Assembly: GCA_052078155.1 (NCBI GenBank) | Contig: JBQJBP010000001.1 | Coordinates: 2,232,001-2,296,000, forward strand | Length of the DNA stretch: 64,000 nt | From: CAXBMB01 sp052078155 | GTDB lineage: Bacteria; Pseudomonadota; Alphaproteobacteria; Kiloniellales; DSM-21159 | Reading direction: 5' to 3' | Part shown: piece after piece, positions 8,561 through 15,917 of the stretch | How the letters are laid out: every line of letters begins with the position of its first letter | Numbering within the stretch: the first letter of the stretch is position 1 | Program-made: the position numbers and the translations under genes | Notes under the pieces: generated by a model | Database searches by the model: none | What the model was told of the DNA's origin: nothing | What the model saw: the letters and a program-made list of their open reading frames with translations, nothing else

Positions 8561-9276
8561 CGTCTATCAAAGTTCGAAACAACAAGCCCTCTGTTAATCT
8601 ACAGTGACTTACAGACACCGTGCTCCAGTCCTCGCATATATGGGATAAGGCAACAAACGTACCCTTAAACCGAATTAAGAGGTGCCCAATGGTTAACCTA
8701 TTATCTTGCATCTCAGCGTATGACCCAGGGGGCTACAAGTATCTTTTGATGGCTACGAAGAGGCCAATTTGATGATTTAGAACAAGTATTAATAGGTTTT
8801 TTCCTCTGCCCTGCTTTCGAGAAATTGCCGGAGGTTAAACTCGTATTTGACAATTAGTAGCGTTTTTGCCGGCGTTTGAGCGAGAAACACATGTAGCTCT
8901 TCGATAACTGAAAACAGCAGCGACCCGCAAAGATGACAGAGCGAAAAGTAAGAACTACATTCCAATTGTGCCTCTGTTTAGATCTATAAGAAAACAGACT
9001 CTAAGAAACTGGTAAATTCAGCAAAAGCAAATTGGTTCGTTTCACAAACTATCAAGTATTTTCAGATTTTTTTCTTCCGTAAAACGCACCCTCGTGGGAA
9101 TTTTTTTCAAAAAGCAGAATGCCGGGATGCGCAATTCAACATAGGGCTACCGCTTACTGTTAGTCTCATGATCATCACAATGTTTTCAATTTGTTCTTGC
9201 TTTTAGGGAAAACCATCGCCATGATGGCAAAAAAAGTCCCTGAAAAATCTAACATTGGGAACAAAGGATCAGAAGA
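8561..9276. other. Gene-free left arm of the R-M island
   Basis: About 700 A+T-rich bases without a supportable gene. The longest possible reading frames are a few dozen codons, without ribosome-binding sites or recognisable products. The last 80 bases must contain the methyltransferase promoter. No inverted repeat matching a controller-protein box was recognised by eye. Confidence 0.55.
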
Positions 9277-10509
9277 ATGACCGAATTTGAAATATTGCTA
9301 CAAAAAACCGGCCATTCAGTTTCTGAAGCTGCGGAGCTTCTCGGCTACTCCGAAAGTCATATTTATCGTTGGAAACGCGGCGATGAAACACCACGTGATG
9401 GCGTGATGAATCTCCTGCGCAGGGAAGCCACAGCGAGGCAACCTAACACCGCCGGATCGACGTATTCCTTCATCGATCTCTTTGCCGGCATCGGAGGCCT
9501 GAGAAAGGCTATGGAGAGCGCAGGTGGTCGCTGCGTGTTCACCTCAGAATGGGACCGATTTGCTCAGCAGACCTATGATGCCAACTTCTCTGACAACCGC
9601 CCCATCGCTGGTGACATCACCAAAATCAAAGCTGAAGATATTCCGGAACATGACGTACTGGTCGCTGGTTTTCCTTGTCAGCCGTTTTCAATTGCCGGTG
9701 TCTCGAAAAAGAATGCACTTGGCCGTGCTCACGGCTTCAATGACGAAACCCAAGGTACGCTATTCTTCGATGTCTTGAGGATCTTAAAGCACCACCGTCC
9801 GGCAGCTTTTATGCTCGAAAATGTGAAGAACCTGCGAAGCCACGACAAGGGACGTACTTTTAAGGTCATCATGCGCAAACTTCAGGATGAACTCGGCTAT
9901 CATGTACCCGAGCCCCGGGTCATTGATGCCGCCCATTTTGTGCCGCAACACCGGGAGCGCATTGTTATTGTCGGATTCCGCGAAGACGTACCGTTCAGTT
10001 TTGATGATGTTTTGCTACCACCCCATCGGGAACGCCGGTTGCGGGATGTTCTGCACCCTGAAAATGGTATTGAAAACCCGGAAGGGCACTACACGCTGGG
10101 CAGTTACGCCACTGTTAGCGATAAATACACTCTGACTGACAAACTGTGGAAGTATCTTCAGGACTATGCCGCGAAACACAAAGCCAAAGGCAACGGGTTT
10201 GGCTTTGGTTTGGTGGACGGTGACTGCATCGCCAGAACTCTGTCCGCACGGTACTACAAAGATGGATCTGAAATTCTGGTTAGTCGTGGCGAAGGTAACA
10301 ACCCTCGCAGACTGACCCCGCGCGAATGCGCCCGGCTGATGGGCTATCCTGAGAGCTTCCGGATCCCAGTCTCAGATACACAAGCCTACAAGCAATTTGG
10401 GAACTCGGTGGCCGTGCCGGTCTTCGCCGAAGTCGCGCGGGTGATGGAGCCACATATTCGGTCGATCTTGACGGCTCAGGAGGCCGAACCGGTTCGCAAA
10501 GTTGGCTGA
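9277..10509 (+). CDS. DNA (cytosine-5)-methyltransferase with N-terminal HTH
   Basis: Type II modification enzyme that transfers methyl from SAM to C5 of cytosine. Residues 12-37 form a helix-turn-helix (SVSEAAELLGYSESHIYRWK). The catalytic body follows: motif I FIDLFAGIGG at 65-74, motif IV with the nucleophile PCQPF (Cys134), motif VI ENV at 181-183, motif VIII QHRER, a variable target-recognition region, and motif X FGNSVAVPV near the end. 410 residues is normal for a Dcm/M.EcoRII-like enzyme. N-terminal HTHs in that group are known to repress their own promoter, so autoregulation is likely here, where no separate controller gene is seen. The neighbouring Vsr and MvaI/BcnI-type nuclease suggest a CCNGG-class target such as CCWGG; this is inference. 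Confidence 0.93.
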   Translation: MTEFEILLQKTGHSVSEAAELLGYSESHIYRWKRGDETPRDGVMNLLRREATARQPNTAGSTYSFIDLFAGIGGLRKAMESAGGRCVFTSEWDRFAQQTYDANFSDNRPIAGDITKIKAEDIPEHDVLVAGFPCQPFSIAGVSKKNALGRAHGFNDETQGTLFFDVLRILKHHRPAAFMLENVKNLRSHDKGRTFKVIMRKLQDELGYHVPEPRVIDAAHFVPQHRERIVIVGFREDVPFSFDDVLLPPHRERRLRDVLHPENGIENPEGHYTLGSYATVSDKYTLTDKLWKYLQDYAAKHKAKGNGFGFGLVDGDCIARTLSARYYKDGSEILVSRGEGNNPRRLTPRECARLMGYPESFRIPVSDTQAYKQFGNSVAVPVFAEVARVMEPHIRSILTAQEAEPVRKVG

Positions 10510-10975
10510 TGTACACGACAGAGAAACCCGCAGCCGCAATATGGCGGCAATCCGAGGCACAAACACCAAACCAGAACTGATCATCCGTCGTGGGCTCCAT
10601 TCCCGCGGGTTTCGCTATCGCCTGCACAATCGCAAACTGCATGGGAGGCCAGATCTGGTTCTGTCCAAATACCGCGCCGTAATCTTTGTGAACGGGTGTT
10701 TCTGGCACGGGCACCATTGTCCGCTGTTCAAATGGCCAAAAACCCGGGAGGAGTTCTGGCGGGACAAGATTGGCGGGAACGTAGAGCGGGATAAGAGGAA
10801 CCAGGCTGCACTGAAAGCATCAGGTTGGCGTATCGGTATCGTTTGGGAATGCGCGCTGAAAGGGAAACACCGTCTTCAGACAACAAACGTTCTGGGTCTT
10901 CTCGGCGATTGGCTCGAAGGGAATGCAGCGGACTATATGATCGAAGGTCAAGAGACCTTAGACACTCTCGCGTAA
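10502..10975 (+). CDS. vsr: Very short patch repair endonuclease Vsr
   Basis: Mismatch nuclease that nicks 5' of the T in T:G pairs arising when 5-methylcytosine deaminates. 157 residues, full length. Asp51 in GRPDLVL corresponds to the catalytic aspartate of E. coli Vsr, and the metal-binding NGCFWHGHHCP segment carries His69 together with the conserved Cys/His residues. The family N-terminus MADVHDxxTRSxNM is present only if translation starts at TTG 10502, which overlaps the methyltransferase end by eight bases. The first in-frame ATG would remove this region. The coupling ensures that repair is made with the methylase whose mutagenic side effect it corrects. The 3' end overlaps the convergent endonuclease gene by 28 bases. 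Confidence 0.93.
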   Translation: MADVHDRETRSRNMAAIRGTNTKPELIIRRGLHSRGFRYRLHNRKLHGRPDLVLSKYRAVIFVNGCFWHGHHCPLFKWPKTREEFWRDKIGGNVERDKRNQAALKASGWRIGIVWECALKGKHRLQTTNVLGLLGDWLEGNAADYMIEGQETLDTLA

Positions 10976-12357
10976 AGTTCCCGCAACGCCGCTTCTAGGC
11001 GAGATGTCCCGATCCTCCATTGTGGCCGGACCTTCGCGCTCCCGTCTGCATAGATTGTGTGTGCAGGGTCATAATACACCAGACCAGATGCTATCGCGCG
11101 TAGCAAGCGCCAAACATCTGTGCCTTCACACATAAACCATGGAGCGCTGAAACAGTATTGATCACCCCCACCAGCTGGATCCTCCCGGAACCCAGCAGAC
11201 ATATAGGCTGCCAGCGCATGCTTTGTGTTCCAGGAATTGGCAAGTTTCTCAAGAGACCAGCCTCCAATCAAACTACCAGTGTCAGGATCTGAAATTCCAA
11301 CGAAGATCTCATCAGGGTTATCGCTGAACTCCTTGCTAGCAGGGTCAAATCCTGAGACCCCGAGCAGGTATCCTGTCGAGTTGCTTCGCTTTCCCGCGCG
11401 ATGCACGCCAGTGAAGCGAAAAGAGCCGTCTCCCCTTTTCCCCTCCCAACCATAAGTCATCATGAAGTCACGAAACGTCAGGTCACCCTCGGCACCCATG
11501 TCCGCTGTCGGCGTCATCAGGCTGATTTTGTCACCTCGAAAGGATTTTATTTCATGGCCATACGCATCGGGTTCCTTTAGGGCATTGGTCTCGACACCAA
11601 GTAGGGCCTCCAGTGTGTATCCGGCGCCCTGGTTGCCTTTAAACGGAACGATGGTACCGCCCTTGTTTCTGATGGATGGGTGCCAGCCTCCTTTAACGAT
11701 CCTTCGGAGTTCATCTGTCAGCAGTTCCTGAGGGGTTGCCTTTGTTTGTCCGGTGACATTCAGAATGCCAAGAACACCGGAAACTCCGGAAGGTGGCAGT
11801 TCCGGGAAGCCTTCGACAAGCGGGTCCTCCCATTCCGTGAGTAGAAGCCCAAAAACTTCACCAGCCCGGTTAGCCCCGATCCCGAGGATGCGTTTTCCAA
11901 ACTCGGCTTGTCTCGTCCGTCGGATTGCAGCGGGTACCCATTTGCACCCTTTTATGAATCCCGACAACCGGGTTTCCGGATACTGAAAATACTCAATCAG
12001 CTTCGTGTCCGGGGCATGGAACCGGTTGCCGCGTTCATCCAGCCAGAAGAAGTTCAGATGTGCTTCTTCAATCGGCCGGCCGGTTGCTGAGTTGCGTTTC
12101 TTTGTACTGCTGCTTGGTTCACGCAGGCGGAGTTCCTGAGCCGGGAACGCGTTGACCAACCCTTCAAGCTGGTTGGCGAGAACGATCTGATTTTTCTCAT
12201 TATCCTGTTTCGGCGCGAGAATCTTGATGTAAATCCGGTCAACACCTTCGTTGCGGAAACAGTTTCTGAACTGATCGATTGACGAAATACTCATTCGTAC
12301 ACAATAGCGATAGGTTTGTTTGAAACACAATATGCAAAGCAGTTTGTTGGGAAACAC
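10948..12357 (-). CDS. MvaI/BcnI-family type II restriction endonuclease, long form
   Basis: Cleaving partner of the adjacent methyltransferase. The catalytic core is in the middle: GAGYTLEALLGVETN, then PDAYGHEIKSF with the ExK pair, then ISLMTPTADMG, the arrangement of the MvaI/BcnI nucleases, which cut CCWGG or CCSGG as monomers. The product is 469 residues, nearly twice the size of MvaI or BcnI. The first 200 residues include a YFQYPETRLSGFIKGCKW segment and are an extra domain of unknown role, perhaps target or effector recognition. A start at 12294 (MSISSIDQF) is more credible than the first ATG, because the 21 residues before it look non-coding. Convergent with vsr, overlapping it by 28 bases. 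Exact site unknown. Confidence 0.85.
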   Translation of the reverse strand: MFPNKLLCILCFKQTYRYCVRMSISSIDQFRNCFRNEGVDRIYIKILAPKQDNEKNQIVLANQLEGLVNAFPAQELRLREPSSSTKKRNSATGRPIEEAHLNFFWLDERGNRFHAPDTKLIEYFQYPETRLSGFIKGCKWVPAAIRRTRQAEFGKRILGIGANRAGEVFGLLLTEWEDPLVEGFPELPPSGVSGVLGILNVTGQTKATPQELLTDELRRIVKGGWHPSIRNKGGTIVPFKGNQGAGYTLEALLGVETNALKEPDAYGHEIKSFRGDKISLMTPTADMGAEGDLTFRDFMMTYGWEGKRGDGSFRFTGVHRAGKRSNSTGYLLGVSGFDPASKEFSDNPDEIFVGISDPDTGSLIGGWSLEKLANSWNTKHALAAYMSAGFREDPAGGGDQYCFSAPWFMCEGTDVWRLLRAIASGLVYYDPAHTIYADGSAKVRPQWRIGTSRLEAALRELYARVSKVS

Positions 12358-12674
12358 TGTTGTTGGTTTTGTGTTTGCTGAATCGCTCGTTACTGACGCG
12401 CACGGGAGTTCAGAGAACTGAAAAAGGCCTGGTTACCCGGCAGATGCGTGGGACGCACTTTGGGATCAGCCGCTCTTTACCAGGGTCAAATCAATCTAAG
12501 TTAACTCACTGCGTGAAAACGCTTCAATCGTGAACTTGCATCTTTTCAAGATATCGGAGGATGAGTGGCGGTTGTCTGCAAACACCATGCTCTTCCATTG
12601 AGATCGATGATGCACTCAGGCAAAATCTATCAGCTGCTTACAAATCAGATTTGTGCCGCGACAGTTGCAGCTCT
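12358..12674. other. Intergenic right arm of the R-M island
   Basis: No gene. It contains the promoter region of the endonuclease gene and, nearer the agmatinase stop, sequence weakly similar to the left-hand flank (12411-12433 against 8320-8342, and about 40 bases beside the stop codon). This suggests that the donor allele arrived with its own downstream sequence. Confidence 0.45.
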
Positions 12675-12678
12675 CAAG

Positions 12679-13953
12679 TCAATCGAGCGACGCGCCGTTG
12701 TTCCATTCACCCCACAGAGGATCCACATAGAAGGGATCCGTAATGCCTTTCTTGCGCATGGCCAGGCCGGTCAGCATTTCGCGCATGGCCCGCACAGCCA
12801 CCAGTTTACTGCGGTAACTGGGATCATTCAGGGGATTGAGCTCTACAATATCCATCCCCACGATGTTGGTCGCAGCCGTGAGGCCCCGCAGCATTGGATA
12901 GAGCTCCCGAATTGTCATGCCACCGGGCTCGGGCGTCCCCATGCCCGCAGAGTAGGTCGGATCAAGGACATCGGTGTCGAGAGACAAAAACACCTTGTCG
13001 ACACCCATGGTTTCCAGTTCAGCCAGAACTTCCTTTAGGACAGTCCGCCATCCCTTGCGGTCCACCTCATGCATGAAGCGAAACTTCATGCCGTTCTGCC
13101 GCATCCAGGTAATGTCTGATTTCCCCGGCTTGCCGGCGTTCAGACCAATCTGAATGAAGTGCTCGCCCTTAACATGCCCCTCATCGATCAGCCGACGGAC
13201 CATGGCACCATGGGTCAGGTAATGGCCAAACAGCAACGGAATGCCATCAAAGTGCGCATCGAAATGGACCACGGCGACCTCCCCTTTGCCGTGAACATCC
13301 GTCAGCGCCACCACATCCGGGTACATCAGGGAATGATCACCGCCGACGATAAAGGGAATGGTTCCCGTTTCAGCGATTTCCTTAACCCGGTGGTGAACAG
13401 AGAGAACCGTTCGCTCGACCGACCAGTTATCAACGATCGCATCCCCGTAATCGACGATTTTGAGCACATTGTTGAAATCGATGGAACCAGCCGTTGGATG
13501 GGCGACGCTCAGAATTGATCCCCAGGGCAAGCTCACTTCAGCCGTCCGCATGGCCATGGGGCCGAAGCCCGTTCCCCGCATCCCTGTGCTCATGTCAATT
13601 GGCGCACCAATGATCGCCACATCCACCTCGCCTGCGACCAGATCCTGCGGACACATGGCAACCGGCGCACGGAAGAAGGTGGGAATGCCCATCTTTGCCG
13701 TGCCGCCGATGGTGGACTGAATGTTGATGGGGCCAGGCTCACGGCCCTCCAGCGTCGTGCAGTCAATGTAAAGCTCGGTCAGGTTCCGGCTGGGATCGCG
13801 CGGCTCCAGAGGAATGGAGTCAGGATTGGCGCGGAACAGATCAATGATTGGCTGTTCGGTCTTTGGATCAAAGCCATCTGCTGCCATAGCGGGGGCAGCG
13901 CTCAGGACACCGCCTACAAAGAGAGAAGAGAGCAGGAGAGCAAGTCTTGTCAC
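12679..13953 (-). CDS. Secreted agmatinase/arginase-family ureohydrolase
   Basis: Binuclear-manganese hydrolase of the arginase/agmatinase/formiminoglutamase family. A cleavable signal peptide (MTRLALLLSSLFVGGVLSAA, then APAMA/AD near residue 24) predicts a periplasmic or secreted enzyme, unusual for a family that is mostly cytoplasmic. All metal-ligand motifs are intact: GGDHS near 209, DAHFD near 235, the GHYLTHG histidine, and SLDTDVLDP near 326. 424 residues is long because of the signal and an extended C-terminus. The guanidino substrate (agmatine, arginine or another compound) cannot be told from sequence; a polyamine-type importer 7 kb away could take up the product (inference). The gene's last 51 codons are duplicated at 8404-8560. 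Confidence 0.85.
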   Translation of the reverse strand: MTRLALLLSSLFVGGVLSAAPAMAADGFDPKTEQPIIDLFRANPDSIPLEPRDPSRNLTELYIDCTTLEGREPGPINIQSTIGGTAKMGIPTFFRAPVAMCPQDLVAGEVDVAIIGAPIDMSTGMRGTGFGPMAMRTAEVSLPWGSILSVAHPTAGSIDFNNVLKIVDYGDAIVDNWSVERTVLSVHHRVKEIAETGTIPFIVGGDHSLMYPDVVALTDVHGKGEVAVVHFDAHFDGIPLLFGHYLTHGAMVRRLIDEGHVKGEHFIQIGLNAGKPGKSDITWMRQNGMKFRFMHEVDRKGWRTVLKEVLAELETMGVDKVFLSLDTDVLDPTYSAGMGTPEPGGMTIRELYPMLRGLTAATNIVGMDIVELNPLNDPSYRSKLVAVRAMREMLTGLAMRKKGITDPFYVDPLWGEWNNGASLD

Positions 13954-14206
13954 GGCACGATCCTCCAGGAGAAATGTCCCATAACTCTACAACAGAAACC
14001 AGTCAGTTAGAAGTATTTTCCTGCCAGAATCAAACGGAAAACTCTTTCTAATCCATTGAAAATATGTGATTTTTTCTCTAGCTGGCGGGAAAGTGAAAAC
14101 TCCGTGACCGCTTGATACCAGCCTGGACCAACTCACCACAGCAGAAATCCATCCCTCCTTACAAGGAAGGGACGGTCAGATCAAAAAATTTTCAGGAAAA
14201 AGAAAA

Positions 14207-14281
14207 TGGCTGGGGCGGTAGGATTCGAACCTACGGTACACGATACCAAAAACCGATGCCTTACCACTTGGCTACGCCCCA
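14207..14281 (-). tRNA. tRNA-Gln (UUG)
   Basis: Read on the minus strand, the 7-bp acceptor stem TGGGGCG pairs with CGCCCCA, followed by discriminator G and an encoded CCA. The T arm contains GGTTCGAATCC. The anticodon loop TTTTGGT gives anticodon TTG at 14249-14247. The anticodon stem has a T-T apposition at its outer pair and one G-U pair, so it is slightly weak, but the overall sequence matches bacterial glutamine tRNAs. Confidence 0.95.
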
Positions 14282-14393
14282 GCAGTCCCGCGTGCCAGCT
14301 TGGCTCAGCGAGGCGCAAAACATAGCCACCTTGCTCCTGCCGGGCAATGGCTTCTTACATCCCTTTTGCAAAATTTTTTCAGCTTCTGCATCA

Positions 14394-14455
14394 GAGTGTG
14401 ATCGACAGAAGTAGAAGCGCCTCGCGCGCTGCTTCTGTCGCGAACCATCCTCTAA
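14394..14455. repeat. Palindromic intergenic repeat, partial unit F
   Basis: Resembles the first half of the units beside ispE: GAGTGTGATCGACAGAAG, then TAGAAGCGC, a GCGC-rich turn, and CATCCTCTAA at the end. CGACAGAAG at 14403-14411 pairs perfectly with CTTCTGTCG at 14432-14440, so compensatory changes keep the stem although the bases differ from the other units. Confidence 0.6.
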
Positions 14456-14534
14456 CAGGGGGAAAAGCGGCTTATGGCGAAAACCCGCTAAAGATCTGCA
14501 CCGGTTAAACAGCAAAAGCTGAATTTGGCGCGTG

Positions 14535-15455
14535 TCAGGCGCGCGGGCCCAGCAGAGGAGACGCCTGAATCCACCAGTTGGGACGCAAGGATCGCAGCGC
14601 CTCAGCAGCCAGCCTGGCATCTTCACCCCCGCCGAACAGACCAAAGCAGGTGGCACCGCTCCCGCTCATCCGGGCCAGCTCACAGCCCGGCAGACTGGCC
14701 AGAGCCGACAGCACTTCATCAATTTCCGGGCAAAGGCTGGCTGCGGTGCTTTCCAGATCGTTTCCGGCATCAGACAGGCCATCAGCCAGATCGGCAACCG
14801 TGTCAAAGCCATTGATTTCACGCCAGCGCGGCGGTGAACTGAACAAAGCCGGACGCGCCCGGAAGACCGTCGCCGTGGCCAGCCCCACCCCGGGATTGAC
14901 CAGCAGTAACCAGGCAGGCGGCAGGATCGGGGCGGCCTGAATGTCTTCGCCAATGCCCCGCATGACCGCCGGGCTGCCATAGAGACATACGGGCACGTCC
15001 GCACCCAATGCCGCGCCCAGGTCCATAAGATTTTCCAGAGAATAGTCCAGTTGCCAGAGGTCGTTGAGCGCCAGCAGGGCGGCGGCTGCATCGGAAGAAC
15101 CGCCGCCGATCCCGGCCGCAACCGGCAGGCGTTTTTCAAGGGTGATGGCCGCTCTGGCCGGTCGGTTGGCGACTTCGGCCAGCAGACGGGCGGCCCGCAA
15201 GACCAGGTTATCGCTTTCATTTTCCAGCAGGGAGGCAAACGGCCCCCTGACTGCCAAACTCAACTGATCGCTCTCAGCCACTGACAGGTCATCGCCAACG
15301 GCAGCAAAAGCCACGAGGGAATCCAGCAGATGGTACCCGTCCCGACGTTTGCCGATGATCTGCAGACTGAGATTGATTTTCGCCGGGGCTGCCTGAACAA
15401 AAACCGCCCCATCCCCGACCGCCTTAGGCACCGCTGATTCCGCCTCGAGTTCCAT
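14535..15455 (-). CDS. ispE: 4-diphosphocytidyl-2-C-methyl-D-erythritol kinase
   Basis: GHMP-superfamily kinase of the non-mevalonate isoprenoid pathway; it phosphorylates the 2-hydroxyl of CDP-methylerythritol with ATP in the cytoplasm. The N-terminal substrate motif APAKINLSLQI is at about residues 23-33, the ATP-binding glycine loop PVAAGIGGGSSDAAA at 110-124, and the third GHMP motif MSGSGATCFGLF near the C-terminus. 306 residues, slightly long because of a 20-residue leader. Downstream in the same direction from the TPR lipoprotein and ETF-QO genes, an order common in alphaproteobacteria, but separated from them by 460 bases holding two palindromic repeats. Confidence 0.96.
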   Translation of the reverse strand: MELEAESAVPKAVGDGAVFVQAAPAKINLSLQIIGKRRDGYHLLDSLVAFAAVGDDLSVAESDQLSLAVRGPFASLLENESDNLVLRAARLLAEVANRPARAAITLEKRLPVAAGIGGGSSDAAAALLALNDLWQLDYSLENLMDLGAALGADVPVCLYGSPAVMRGIGEDIQAAPILPPAWLLLVNPGVGLATATVFRARPALFSSPPRWREINGFDTVADLADGLSDAGNDLESTAASLCPEIDEVLSALASLPGCELARMSGSGATCFGLFGGGEDARLAAEALRSLRPNWWIQASPLLGPRA

Positions 15456-15485
15456 ACACCCTCCCCTTAAAACCAGCGCTCACCG

Positions 15486-15618
15486 GAGCATGATCGGTTT
15501 AGCTGGACGCGCACTGCGCTTTTACCCAAACCGCGGCTCATGCTCTGAAAATTCTGAAAAGAGCCTCACGCCTCAAGGATCATCGCGCAGTAAGTCCGCT
15601 TGTACCGATCTGGCTTTT
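15486..15618. repeat. Palindromic intergenic repeat, unit A
   Basis: GAGCATGA at 15486-15493 pairs with TCATGCTC at 15538-15545 around an inner CGGTTT/AAACCG pair and a CGCGCACTGCGC turn. A tail follows that ends in CCGCTTGTACCGATCTGGCT, the diverged form of the tail in unit B. It lies 13 bases before unit B in the same orientation. Confidence 0.7.
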
Positions 15619-15631
15619 GTCCCGGACCAGC

Positions 15632-15771
15632 CTAGAGCATGATCGGTTTAGTTAGAAGCGCTTTGCGCTTTGAACTAAACCGTGAATCATCCTCTAAACC
15701 ATTGAATAGAGGCAAATTCACGCTTCAAGTGTTATCACCTAGTGATTCCACTTAAACCGATTTGACTCTAG
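15632..15771. repeat. Palindromic intergenic repeat, unit B (most complete)
   Basis: A 140-base unit bounded by CTAGAG (15632-15637) and CTCTAG (15766-15771). The first half is a strong cruciform: CGGTTTAGTT (15644-15653) pairs with AACTAAACCG (15673-15682) around AGCGC/GCGCT, flanked by GAGCATGAT and ATCATCCTC. The second half contains the CACTTAAACCGATTTG tail shared with other copies. Complete ends and internal pairing suggest a non-autonomous, MITE- or REP-like element. Confidence 0.75.
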
Positions 15772-15917
15772 GTCCTCTGGAACGCAAATCCTCAGGGAAA
15801 CAGAGCCCTCTGGACAGCACTGCCCGCTGGACCGCCGCCAGGCCCGGACCCACCGCCGGATCCCAGCGGCCTCCTTTCACCCGGAAGGCCGTCCCGACCG
15901 TCTGGGACAAGACAAGC

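Larger units (their letters stand above)
8561..12674. other. Restriction-modification genomic island
   Basis: About 4.1 kb, visibly A+T-richer than its surroundings, encoding a cytosine-5 methyltransferase, a Vsr nuclease and an MvaI/BcnI-type endonuclease. It is bounded by direct repeats of the agmatinase gene end (8404-8560 and 12675-12831). No integrase, transposase or inverted terminal repeats are visible. The geometry, with the displaced gene end on one side and an intact gene on the other, fits acquisition by recombination with donor DNA carrying its own allele of the flanking gene; loss of an integrase cannot be excluded. Confidence 0.7.
15456..15917. other. Intergenic region between ispE and TPR gene
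   Basis: About 460 bases without a gene. Most of it is filled by two tandem copies of the palindromic repeat family (15486-15618 and 15632-15771). The remaining 140 bases before the TPR gene's 3' end show nothing recognisable. Confidence 0.7.

Noticed and set aside
8689..8772. Possible 27-codon peptide gene in the island's left arm
   Set aside because: No ribosome-binding site and nothing to distinguish it from chance.
8404..12831. Site-specific integration (att duplication) as origin of the agmatinase gene-end repeats
   Set aside because: No integrase in the island; the similarity is long, carries only synonymous differences and weakly extends into non-coding sequence, which fits recombination between alleles better. 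An integrase lost later cannot be excluded.
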